A stretch of DNA of 64,000 nucleotides from Garcia nutans (lineage: Eukaryota > Streptophyta > Magnoliopsida > Malpighiales > Euphorbiaceae). A program made the translations under genes and the position numbers. Below are positions 1 through 9,928 of this stretch, in pieces (position 1 is the stretch's first letter; each line of letters starts with the position of its first letter). The notes beneath the pieces are model-generated. The model searched no databases. It was not told the DNA's origin and saw only the letters and a list, made by a program, of their open reading frames with translations. The DNA lies in the NCBI GenBank assembly GCA_947685225.1, contig CANTUV010000076.1:3968001-4032000 (forward strand), written 5' to 3'.

Positions 1-840
1 TTTTAATTATTCAATTATTTTCATATATATTATATTATTTTTCCATTGCTTTATTTTTTTACTCAGATTTATATATATTTTTAAAAGAGAATTGTAAAAA
101 ACATATTTTTATCTAGTGTGAGTGTTTTGTTTATTTAGTTTATGTAATTGTAATTTATTTAAAGACTTTGGAACAATTGTAAGGGACACGTTTTCACCTT
201 TTGGTGGGTGTCCTATTTTATTTATTTTTTTGTAAACATTTAAAGATTGTAAGGATATATTTTCATCTAAGGATGGGTGCCCATATTATTTTGTGATGTA
301 CTATTTTATTTATTAATATTTGCATGTAGTATGGATGATATTTTAATAAGTTAAAATTTTAATAATATTTAGACCTAAAAAGGAGGTTGGTTCCAATGAA
401 CCGGACATTATAGGGATGCTGGGTCATTTTTCACATTTCTCATATGTATCCAACTTTTCGAACCCAATAGAGAGTTAGAAATTTCTTAGGAATCGAGTCA
501 TCTATCCCTTTTTATTTTCTCGGTCGGTTCAGGTGACGACTCTATTTTTTTCGGGTTTAAGCATGTATGCTCTAAGGCACTGGGCCTAATAGTATTAAAG
601 TTACAAGAACCATTCCACATAGAAATGGGGACAAAAATCTCCACTCACAAAATATTAAACTAACAAGAAACAACACAATTTGAGCAAAACAAAACCATAA
701 TTTTTAAAATATAATTATATTTTTTTAATTACTGAATATAATTCTAATATAATTATGAAATCAAAACAAAACCATTTATTTTTAAAATTTTTAAAATATA
801 ATTGTAATTTTTTATGAAAATATTTAAATTTTGTTTGTCA
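1..840. other. AT-rich DNA with retroelement-like remnants, no gene
   Basis: No credible coding frame is present. Two diverged copies of a short segment with a 'ggtgggtgtcc'/'ggatgggtgccc' core lie at about 165-212 and 241-282. From about 385 to 600 the base composition is less AT-rich, and the phrase 'ggtgacgactct' near 531 loosely resembles the primer-binding region of some plant Ty3-type elements. This may be an LTR remnant cut by the window edge, but no coding domain supports it. Confidence 0.3.
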
Positions 841-856
841 GCTTATTACAATACAT
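841..856. repeat. Target-site duplication, 3' side of RPL7 retrocopy
   Basis: The 16-mer GCTTATTACAATACAT is repeated exactly at 1752-1767. The two copies bracket the RPL7 retrocopy. Seven T residues at 857-863 directly follow this copy and are the remnant of the poly(A) tail read on the plus strand. Confidence 0.9.
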
Positions 857-972
857 TTTTTTTAATGAAAATTTAAATTTGAAATAGCTCAGAATTGATA
901 ATGCTTGCAAAATTCCTGTCTAGATTTTTCAGAAATAAAATCCAAAATAACACAAGTAACAAGAATAAAGAT

Positions 973-1702
973 CTAATTCATCCTCCTAATGAGCTCATTG
1001 ATGTACTCCTCGAGATTTCCAGCATCGCCACCCTCCACATAATGGTTTCTCTTCTTCTTCAAACCACCAGATGGTGCACTCAACTTAAATGGCCAGAGAA
1101 AGTTATTTGCCTCTTTGAACTACAGTCATGATCTCATGAATCAAATCTTCCATGCATATAATTCCATAACTTCCCAGCGCCTGTTCAATAAAGGTATTAT
1201 CAGTCAGAGCAATTCTTTGCTTGTTCGGCTTTCCGTAACCCCTCTTATACATCAACTCCCTCACACTTTTCAGATTAGGATAACCATAAGTCACATATGG
1301 CTCAACCCTATGCAGCATATTCATTGTTGCTTTGTTCACTTTGAGAAAAACACCATTAAATATCTGTCTCAGACGCAGCAGTTGCAAGATTGTTCTTGTC
1401 TTTGGGGCCATCGCATTGATACCACGGATTCGGATGATGAATAACAGTTTGGCCTCTGGTTCAACATAAAAACCACCTTTCAGTTTAGCCTCTCTCTTCA
1501 AATTTATCAACTCTCTTTCCTGTTCTCTATATTCCTTGGCATATTTCTCAGCCCTCTTGAAGATAACCAATCTATTTTCAGCAATTTTCTGCTTCCTAAT
1601 CTTTAGTTCTTGACTCTTAGCCAAAACCCATTCTTCACTTCTCTTCCTTTTCTTTAACACAGATTCAGGGACAAAAGCTGCTGCCTTAGTTTCTTCAGCC
1701 AT
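973..1702 (-). pseudogene. RPL7: Processed pseudogene of cytosolic 60S ribosomal protein L7 (uL30)
   Basis: RPL7 is a component of the cytosolic large ribosomal subunit. Reading from the ATG at 1702, 199 codons encode an RPL7-like protein. It begins MAEETKAAAFVPESVLKK, has a basic N-terminal helix, and continues through the uL30 fold (FIIRIRGINAMAPKTR, GYGKPNKQRIALTDN). It stops at 1103-1105. Homology then resumes in another frame (FKEANNFLWPFKL to EYINELIRRMN) and ends at a TAG at 973-975. The break fits a deletion of about 8 bases after the codons for EIMTV. Full-length plant RPL7 is about 240-250 residues, so the tail is lost from the frame. Lack of introns, a T-run for poly(A) at 857-863, a short 5' UTR to 1751 and a 16-bp target duplication show LINE-mediated retroposition. 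No promoter was carried along, so it is probably not expressed. Confidence 0.93.
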
Positions 1703-1751
1703 TTCGAGTGTAAGAATCGAAGTAGGTCCTTGATCCAGAAACCAGCGGACC

Positions 1752-1767
1752 GCTTATTACAATACAT
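1752..1767. repeat. Target-site duplication, 5' side of RPL7 retrocopy
   Basis: This is the second exact copy of GCTTATTACAATACAT. It marks the upstream edge of the retrocopied mRNA, whose 5' UTR occupies 1703-1751 on the minus strand. Confidence 0.9.
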
Positions 1768-2379
1768 ATTTATATAAATTTGTTATTATTTAAAAACTTT
1801 TATAGACTAAATTTTTGTAAAATTTTTACTGTGATTAATTTATTCTACTAAAATTTATAAAAATATAGTTATATATAAAATGTATAACATATAGTATACA
1901 TTTTATTAAATTTCATCATTAGTGGATTAAACAACGGTCACATGGCCTTCTCACTTGAAAAGTTTTAGCACCGTTGGTTTTTTTTTTCCTTAATTGTTTA
2001 ATTTTTTATGCAGTTTGAATGGTTTAATTACTTTATTAGTTTGATTTGATGTAATCTCATATTCATCTCGATCGGTCCAACCTTAAATTCAGGACATTTT
2101 ACCCTCACCGGTTTGAAGATTAAACCGACTCAGAATAGTATTATTTTATGACAGAAATGATAATTTATTAATTATTATAAAATTAGAAAACATTAGTATT
2201 GGCAATTTGGATTTATTAGTGATTTATTGATTTTATTAATTACAACTGTGAACACGTGACACTACTTTCTATGAGCATGCGTTCACCGTGATTTCACTCA
2301 TCGCGTAATAAAAAATTAAATTAAAATAATAAAAAAATCGAGCTATATATCCACATATTATATTATATTATATATAGAA

Positions 2380-3030
2380 AGGTTAAAATTTTAATATTAC
2401 CCTTATTTATTTTCTTTTCTAATTTTTTATCATTTTATATTTTTATTTACTTTTTTTATTTTACCTTTATTATTATTATTATTATCAGTACTACTATTTT
2501 TTTAGAAATTATTGTTTCAATAAAAGTAATTTTTAAAATTTTTATTTTCTATTTTAACTTTTAATAGATGTTATGAATTAATTCATAGAATAATAATTTT
2601 TTAAATTTTAAATTATTATTATTATTATTATTATTATTATTTAACTTTTTAACGAATAATAAAAAATTAAATATTTTAAAGATAATTTAAAAAAATATAT
2701 TATTATTATAAGTGGATATATATACAAAATTTTTTACCTCTAATAAATAATAAAATTTCAATTCTAACCTTCTTTTTTTTCATTTTCTATCATTTTCTAT
2801 TTTTCTATTTTTATTTATTTTGCTTTTATTATTATTATTATTTTAAAAGTAATTTTTAAAATTTTATTTTTTATTATAATTTTTAATAGATTTTATGAAT
2901 TAATTTCTAGAATAATGATTTTTAATTTATTATTAGTATTATATTTTAACTTTTTAACGAGCACTATAAATTTAATTATTTTAAAGATAATTTAAAATAA
3001 ATATATTATTATTAGAATTAGATTTATAAT
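2380..3030. repeat. Diverged tandem duplication, about 300-bp unit
   Basis: The stretch about 2380-2705 is repeated with many changes at about 2745-3030. Both have the same order of landmarks: a T-rich 'cattttctat' zone, an ATT run, 'aaaagtaatttttaaaat', 'gaattaattc/tagaataat', 'actttttaacga' and 'ttttaaagataattta'. A weaker third copy may lie at about 3890-4080. No protein is encoded. Confidence 0.6.
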
Positions 3031-3489
3031 TTTTTATTATTTTATTTTATTTTGAAGAGATTTTTGCTCATGTAAAAATATATTTATTAATCAACTTAAT
3101 ATAAATTTTAATATAATTATTTATTCTTCTAACATTTTTATATTTCTCTTTAATCATATAATTTTCAGTTAAATTTGATACTTTTTAAAAAAAATAATAA
3201 GTAATAAATTTTTCTTATTCTTTTGTATTCAAAGTATTATTTTTATTTTTTATTTTTTTAACTAAAGTAATAAAATTAAAAATTAAAAATTTAATTTTTT
3301 ATCAAATCTCAAATCAATTCAAAAAATATCTTAATACATTAGACATACCTTAATATAAATATTTTATAATATGTAAATATATAAAAAATTTTAATATTTT
3401 ATGCATTTATATATAATATTATCTTTTATGTCTTAATTATATATTAACGTATAAATTATTTTTTTATTTAAATATAATATAAAATATAT

Positions 3490-3516
3490 AGACCGAAGCA
3501 CGGCACGGGTAAAATT
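3490..3516 (+). repeat. Possible Helitron-like 3' terminus
   Basis: The GC-rich string 'ccgaagcacggcacgggt' in an otherwise AT-rich context recalls the short hairpin with a GCACGGGT core found near the 3' ends of many plant Helitrons. A TC-type 5' end could be near 2349. The expected terminal CTRR is not evident, so this is only a suggestion. Confidence 0.2.
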
Positions 3517-5318
3517 ACATGATATATACTAAAATTGCTCCAAGAATAAATAGTATATTTTCAATTTTACCATACTTTCTCTTCTTTAATTTTTAATTTT
3601 TGTTTTTAATTTTTATTTCTAATTATATCTTTTTTTAGGCTTTTGTTTCTTTTTTTTTCTTTATTCTACATATAAGCATTCTCGGATGAACCAATAAAAG
3701 GCAAGATGATTGGAATATAGATGCTTTTTTATTTCTTTTTTCACTTCCTTCTTTTTAAGTTTTTTTTTCTTTTTTTTTTCATTTTGTTGCTTTTTATATT
3801 TCTTTTTTATATTTTTACCCTTATATTTATTTTTTATTTTTATCTATATTTTTATTAATTGAAATAAAATAATAATTTAAATATAGTTTTTATCTCTTTT
3901 TTTATTTTAATTCTTAGTGAACATTATAAGTCATAATTCTTAAAATGATACTTTTCAAAATTTTGATTTTATAGTATTATTTTAATTTATTTTTTAAATT
4001 GATAATATAAATTTAATTATCTTAAAATAATTTAAAGTAAATATTTTATTAATTATAATTAAATTTAAAATTTTATAAAGATACTTTATATTACTAATTA
4101 GTTTAAGTTTTAATATATTTATTTTTTCTATTACTTTATACATTTTTTTTACTCATACTATTTTTAAATAAATTTATATTTTTTTTATAATAAGTATATA
4201 TGTTCATTTTACCCTTTTTTATATATATTAACGTCATTTTGTATAAAATTCATGTAATAAGAAATTTATTATGTTTATATAATATATATTTTTAAATTTT
4301 TAAATGGGCTAATATTGTCATTAACTTTTAATATATATATAATAAATAACATATAAAAATATAATAAATAATAAATTTGTAGAAATATAAATAAAACAAA
4401 AAAAATATACACCCAAATTAATAATCAAAGATTTAATAAAAGTACTAAATAATGATATATTAATTTTTTTATTATTATTTATTAATAATATTGTTAATAT
4501 AATTTTTTATTAGATAATATTAATAATAAATTATTAATATATTTCTATTTTTATATAGTATTGACCATTATATTTAATATTTATTTTTTCTTTATTTTAA
4601 AATTTTATTAAAGTTTTGCATTAAAATATTTATTTTTTATAATTATTAAGAATAATTATTTTATTTTTATATTTAATTTTTCATAATTATGTGTTAAATT
4701 GATTCTCTCTCTTTGTTTAGTATATCAAATATTTTTTTGCTTAAATTTTATATTGATATATATTTTTAATTTAAAAAATAAAAAATAAAAATTACCATTA
4801 AAAAATTTAGCTCCCGCAATACTATGCAAGTTGCCGCAGTGGAATGCGTAAATGTGATTTTTTATTGTATTATAAAAAATATTATAAAAATTATTAAAAT
4901 TAAAGATAAATTGTTATGAATATAAATTTTTAAACTACTACTTATTTTTAATTATTTATATTAATTAATAATTTTAATTAATAAATATTATTTTATATAG
5001 AATTTTTTATATTCATACTAATAATTATTAAATATATGATATTTTATTTTTATATACTAATAGTTATATTCAATAAATTTTAAGTTTAATTAATATGATA
5101 ACAATTATTAATATAATTATGAGAAATAAAACTGAAACTTAAGCCAACTGTCTATCTTTTTATATTAATAATATAAGTTAATAAATTATGAAAGACATAC
5201 AACATAGAAAAAAAATAACTATAACATATAAAATTTTTATATAGCTTATATTTTTTTATTTTTCAATTTTAATCAATAAATTTGTCACACATAAGATATT
5301 TTATATTTATATATTAAT

Positions 5319-5770
5319 AATTTATTAAACATATAATTTTTTATTTTCATAGATTAATAATTTCAGTTAGAAAAAATTATTAATAATTATAATAATTATT
5401 AATTTATTAACAATATATTAAATATACTTTTATTTTCATATATTAATAGTTCTAATTAAAAGATTTATTAATAATTATTAATTTATTAAATATATGACCT
5501 TTGATATTTATATATCAATAGTTTCATGTATTAATAATGTATTAAATATTTGATCTATTATTTTTATATATTAATAATTTCACTTAAAAAGTTATTGATA
5601 TTAACTAATCATTATTTATTATTAATAATTTAATAGATATGTGACCTTTTGATTATCTCTATATATTAGTATTTTTAGTTAAAAGATTTATCAATAATTA
5701 ATATTTTATTAAATATATGATATTTGATCTTTATATATAATTAATATTTTCAGATAATAAATTTTTGGGA
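5319..5770. repeat. Degenerate AT-rich tandem array, units of about 60-95 bp
   Basis: The pattern 'tattaataatttcagttaaaa ... ttattaataatta ... attaaatatatgacctttgat' recurs about six times. The 'tttcagtta'-like anchors fall near 5361, 5451, 5522, 5579, 5674 and 5748. Units are diverged and differ in length, so this is an old array. Confidence 0.5.
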
Positions 5771-8106
5771 GAAATAAATATGATATGTGGTATTTTAGTA
5801 TTATATCATGTGGCGGATTACATTTTTTATTTTTATTTTTCTCAACTTGTAGATAAAATATTTCTTATAATATATTTTTGGGCTTTCTAAAAAACTAACA
5901 AAATAAAAAGAAAATTACAAAAATACGGAGCTTTTAACAAATAATTACATATTTAAAAAAAATACTTTCAAAATAACAAAAGCACGCAGATTTAAATAGA
6001 AAATAACATGTTCATCTTCTCTTCTTTCCATCTTTGCCTTCATCTTCTTCCTCAATAAACATTCATCTTTATCTTTTTCTTCGATAAAAATCAATCATGT
6101 TTATCTTTTTATTCAAAAAATATCCATCCACTTCATACATGCAAATCACTAAAACAAGGAGAAAAAATCATAAGCAAAATTATTGATAAGCAAAATTATT
6201 GATGTATTATATGTATTATCTATGTTAGAAGAATATAAAATACGAAGTGTTGATGTGTTGTTAATTTATGGTAGATATTTAGTGTATATTAAAAAAATAC
6301 ATAATAAAAAGTGTTGATGTATTATAAATATTTTGTATATGTTAGAAAAATACAAAATAAGCTAAAAAATATTAATTTTTTTTATTATATAGATGTTTTA
6401 TAGATATTTAATAGATGTCATATGTATATTAATTTTTTTATTGTATATATTATGCATATGTTATGTGGATATTATATATATATTATGTGAATATAAAATT
6501 AAAAAAATAAAGTTAAAAAAAATATTAAATAAATCTTGTTGTTGTTTGATATATGTTCTATAAGTGTTAGGCAAATATTTAGTAAATATGGTGAATGTTT
6601 AGTGTATGTTATATATATGTGAGAATATGACATTAAAAAAAATTATTTTCTAATATAAAGATATAAATAAAAAATAAAAAACACCATGCAAACAATGGAT
6701 TAAACAACGAGACAAAATTGTCAGATTTTTAATGAAATTAAATAACGGGACAGTATTAATTAAGCTGAAAAACGAAACTATAGTTCATGGCACTATCACA
6801 TGTTGCTCTCGCTAATTTTTTTCCCATATTTTAATTTATTTTTTAACAATCTATATTCCATAAGCTGACTAAATTCAAACATTCTATGCTTTATGTTAAA
6901 TTTATGATTTTGCTTGGTTTTATGGCAGCTCTTTCTGTGATCATTGGTATTGCAATTTGCTCAAGTATATGTTAGAACTTTGGGTATCTTCAGATTTTGT
7001 TCAGATTATTTGTTTAGCAGTTCTTTTGATGCATTTTTAAGGTAGGGATTGGAATAGAGAAGGAATGAACTAGCTATTCCAAGTCTCTATAAAATTTATA
7101 CTTCATAAATTTTAAAAATTTGGTATTACATATTTAGAAAATTTTAGCTAAATCTTGTGCTTATAAATTTGCTATTACATGGCATATTTATTCCAATCTG
7201 TATTCAAACTAAAGTAGAGTTAACTTTTTTTATTTTGTACTGAGAGTTGAGATTAGCAGTTCCATGTGGAGTACTTAATCTAATTCCTTACTATTCCATA
7301 AACCAATTGAGGCATCATAAATAATAAATTCATAGTAAGATATGATTTTTTTTTTCTCTCAATTGAATTTTTAATATAAATTTAAATAGAAATAAATAAA
7401 TTCCTTCTGAACCCAAGTAAAAATTAAAATCCTATTGTATATTATTTACACATTGTCTTGTAAAATTATTTTTTCCTTATCCATACTGATTTAAGCCTGG
7501 AGTTTGAAAAAAATTCACTGTAGAAGGACGATTCAATCCAATTCCAATTCCCAATTATCATTGACAAGTCATGTAGAGTGATTATTTCGTTGGCAATAGA
7601 ATAGAAAGCTTAGTGAAGTATAGCTTCCAAATGGTTAGTACTTATTATGTTTACTTAAGCGAACTGTAATTTGGAGACATTCATTTTGCAATGAAATTTC
7701 AGGATTTTTCATACACTAAAATTTCATAGCTTTCCTTGTTACCGATGATATTTTATTGCTATCGGCTTTCATGGAATATAAAGAAAAAGGGTAGATTGAT
7801 TGTGGTTGTATGCAAACAGTTGCCCAAGTGGTTGTTTTACTGGAATCTTAGTCTTAAAGGTGTGGATGTCAGTATGAACACACACTTGAAGACTGTGAAA
7901 TTGACAGTAATGGGGAAGAATCCAGTTTTTCTTGATTATCTAAGCATGAAAGGCAACAATATCCTCCCTGATAGCTTGAACTTGGAGACTTGTGAAGGAA
8001 ATACGGAGGGTTAAGCCCAAGAAGGCAACTGCTGGTATTTTACACTTAATTGCCATTATTTATGTATTCCAATTATTTAATATTTAATTATAAAGTATTA
8101 ACCACC

Positions 8107-8284
8107 TTTAGAAATTACAAAAGCTCTGCGAGTGTCAAATATACAGTGACCATATAAATGGGTTTAGAACCTTATCTCAACACAAAACCAATTGGCTTGT
8201 GTTAAGGCCCAATCTACGTCACTTTATATGTCATTGTATTTTATTATACTTTTCAGATGTGGGATTCATTTATATTCTCCAACA
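8107..8284 (-). repeat. TRIM left LTR (3' LTR)
   Basis: 178 bp, matching 8464-8646 with scattered substitutions and small indels. The shared core includes 'cagtgaccatataaatgggttt' in two adjacent parts and 'ttggcttgtgttaaggcc'. Confidence 0.85.
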
Positions 8285-8463
8285 CTCTCCCTCAAGTGCA
8301 ACTGGGTCTAGCCCAATTGTCACTTGTCTAACATGGATGACAATCTACTTTTTTTTAGGTCCATCACAAATTGCCTAGGCCTATTTTCACTGAGGCCCTA
8401 GGTTAACAACGGAGTCCAGGATCATCTGGCGGTTAGTCCATTACCTGGTTAGGTCTAATACCA

Positions 8464-8646
8464 TGTAGAAATTACACAGGCTCTGTGAGTATTGGGCCAA
8501 ATATACAGTGACCATATAAATGGGTTTGGAACATCATCTCAACACAAAATCAATTGGCTTGTGTTAAGGCCCAATCTACACCACCTTATATGTCATTGTA
8601 TTTTATTATACTTTTCAGATATGAGATTCATTTATATTCCTCAATA
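8464..8646 (-). repeat. TRIM right LTR (5' LTR)
   Basis: 183 bp. Its inner edge abuts the primer-binding site. Its outer two bases are TA where the other copy has CA. Confidence 0.85.
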
Positions 8647-8654
8647 ACTACCAA

Positions 8655-8765
8655 GGTGTAGCATAGTGATCAAGAGTGTATATTTCTCTCGCTTAGATCT
8701 CGGGTTTGAGTCTCCTAGGAGTTCTTCCTTCCCATATGTAATTAATAATAAAAAAAATTATGGTG
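8655..8765 (+). mobile_element. tRNA-derived SINE, probable
   Basis: An RNA polymerase III box A-like string (TAGCATAGTGATCAAGAG, about 8660) is followed about 35 bases later by a box B-like string (GGGTTTGAGTCTCC, about 8702). A spacer and an A-rich end (about 8742-8757) follow. This is the layout of a tRNA-derived SINE. No clear target duplication was found. A decayed relative may lie at 25085-25140. Confidence 0.5.
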
Positions 8766-8880
8766 TATAAGTCGGCGGATATTCTTATAATGCATCATGA
8801 ATTCAGGGAGGCCTTTGGGATGTGGTCGGGGGCGAGAGCCTGGGCGTGGGCGTGGGCGTGGGCATGGCCGAGGTCGCTAA

Positions 8881-9580
8881 TCACATTCTTTTGAGTTTGT
8901 ATCATTTTTTGTATAGGTGCAATAGACTTGAAAGCCAGAAAGGAAGAGAACCCCAAGTGTGAAGGTAGAATCAAATGTTCCATATTGTAATGATACGTGT
9001 TGACTTTCTTGGGTGTCTGGATGTAGCTAAGTCCCGGTGCTTGAAAATATTATAGATAAATGCTTAATTTTTGCAGATGGCAGTAGCAGACTGCTAAAAT
9101 ATCAAATTGCAAACCGACTTCGAGTTGCATTTCAGTTACAAAATTACTCTTTGGAATTTTGATTTTTCTAGAGGTATGCTAGCATGAGAATTGACTGTTT
9201 GCATCACTAGTTCACTATGATGATGAAAACGAAAACAGTAACAGAATTGGTATATTTGTTGTTCAGGATTCAGCCTCACCCTCACCCTCACCCTCACGAA
9301 GGGGCATTGATAGTGTTAAATACACCCTCATTTTTTTGAATTTGATTTAGACTCGAATGTTAAAGAAGTGTCCTGTAAATACTAGTACCACATTAACATG
9401 AAAAGCAATCGTTGCGATTGTTTTACCATCTAATATAATTTTTTAAGTTACATTTTTTTTAGTGTGAGAAGAGAATCGAATTTGAGTTTAATATCCATGA
9501 CGAATATTGTGTGCTTAAGTTACGTGTTTTAAGAATAATTTTTGTTACGTTTATTCAGGTATTGATGTATAACCAATGCT
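8881..9580. other. Downstream flank of SmD1 relic, no gene
   Basis: Less AT-rich sequence continues past the SmD1 stop and probably represents its former 3' UTR and flank. A short CCCTCA tandem (about 9274-9297, four units) is present. No further coding homology was seen before the Copia target duplication AAATA at 9581-9585. Confidence 0.5.
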
Positions 9581-9585
9581 AAATA

Positions 9586-9915
9586 AAACGAAATTAGGAG
9601 AAGGAAAGGATAAAGTTTGAATAAACTTTTATTACTTTTCCACACTTACTAATAGTTATGTAGTCCTTCGTTTAAATAGACTACTTACAACTAATTTAAG
9701 AAAAATAATACACGAGATCTTGAACTTCCTATCACTAAGTAACAGAACAGATCACTCTCAAAGCCCTTGTCACTTGACTCATTCAACCAATAATTAGTTA
9801 CAGATTGTATTTGCTGAAATATAGACCTACCTTATCTCTCCAGGCTCAAACCTTGCTATGTACCCTTATCACTCCAAAAGGGGAAGAGACAGCCTTATTA
9901 CTCCTATAGTTAATA
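9586..9915 (-). repeat. Copia element 1, 3' LTR
   Basis: 330 bp, identical to 14389-14718 except at position 9720. The inner edge adjoins the polypurine tract. Confidence 0.95.
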
Positions 9916-9928
9916 TCCCCCCTCAAAC
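9916..9928 (-). other. Copia element 1 polypurine tract
   Basis: On the coding strand, GTTTGAGGGGGGA directly precedes the 3' LTR. It primes plus-strand DNA synthesis in LTR elements. It overlaps the RNase H stop codon by one base. Confidence 0.8.

Larger units (their letters stand above)
1768..6708. other. AT-rich repeat-built intergenic DNA, no gene
   Basis: About 4.9 kb of very AT-rich sequence without a plausible exon or RNA gene. It contains ATT trinucleotide runs (about 2473-2488 and 2610-2642), the diverged direct duplication and the degenerate repeat array listed separately, and one member of a dispersed AT-rich repeat family near 5900-6620. Confidence 0.7.
8107..8646 (-). mobile_element. 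Complete TRIM (terminal-repeat retrotransposon in miniature)
   Basis: Two similar direct repeats, 8107-8284 and 8464-8646, flank a 179-bp centre without coding capacity. Read on the minus strand, the LTR begins TGTTGGAGAATATAAATG and ends AATTTCTACA. A primer-binding site similar to initiator tRNA-Met (TGGTATTAGACC, 8452-8463) sits directly after the right-hand (5') LTR. A polypurine tract (TTGAGGGAGAG, about 8285-8295) precedes the left-hand (3') LTR. Flanks are ACCACC (8101-8106) and ACTACC (8647-8652), a target duplication with one mismatch. These are all the hallmarks of a TRIM. It depends on proteins from other LTR elements. It lies in intron 2 of the SmD1 relic. Confidence 0.88.
6711..8880 (+). 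pseudogene. SMD1: Three-exon SmD1 (small nuclear ribonucleoprotein D1) pseudogene
   Basis: SmD1 is a core protein of the heptameric Sm ring on spliceosomal snRNAs. Exon 1 (6711-6801) reads KIVRFLMKLNNGTVLIKLKN then ETIVHGTIT, matching the SmD1 N-terminus, but the start codon is replaced (GAC). Exon 2 (7860-8034) reads VDVSMNTHLKTVKLT, GKNPV and ILPDSLNLE, and after a 4-base deletion RVKPKKATAG in another frame. A 12-base deletion also removes the four residues expected before ILPDSLNLE in the Sm2 motif. Exon 3 (8807-8880) encodes the glycine-arginine tail (RGRGHGRGR) and a TAA. Donor and acceptor dinucleotides are still visible: GT at 6802 and 8035, AG at 7858 and 8805. Retained introns mean a duplicated genomic copy, not a retrocopy. 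Lost start, frameshift and deletions make it non-functional. Intron 2 contains a TRIM and a SINE. Confidence 0.9.

Noticed and set aside
1115..1444. Plus-strand frame of 109 codons
   Set aside because: It is antisense to the RPL7 retrocopy and has no own features.
7736..8014. Open frame of 92 codons as a new protein gene
   Set aside because: It joins intron 1 sequence of the SmD1 relic to exon 2 and ends after a frameshift; only the exon 2 part has meaning.
9274..9297. CCCTCA tandem as interstitial telomere repeat
   Set aside because: The plant telomere unit is CCCTAAA; only four units of a different hexamer are present.
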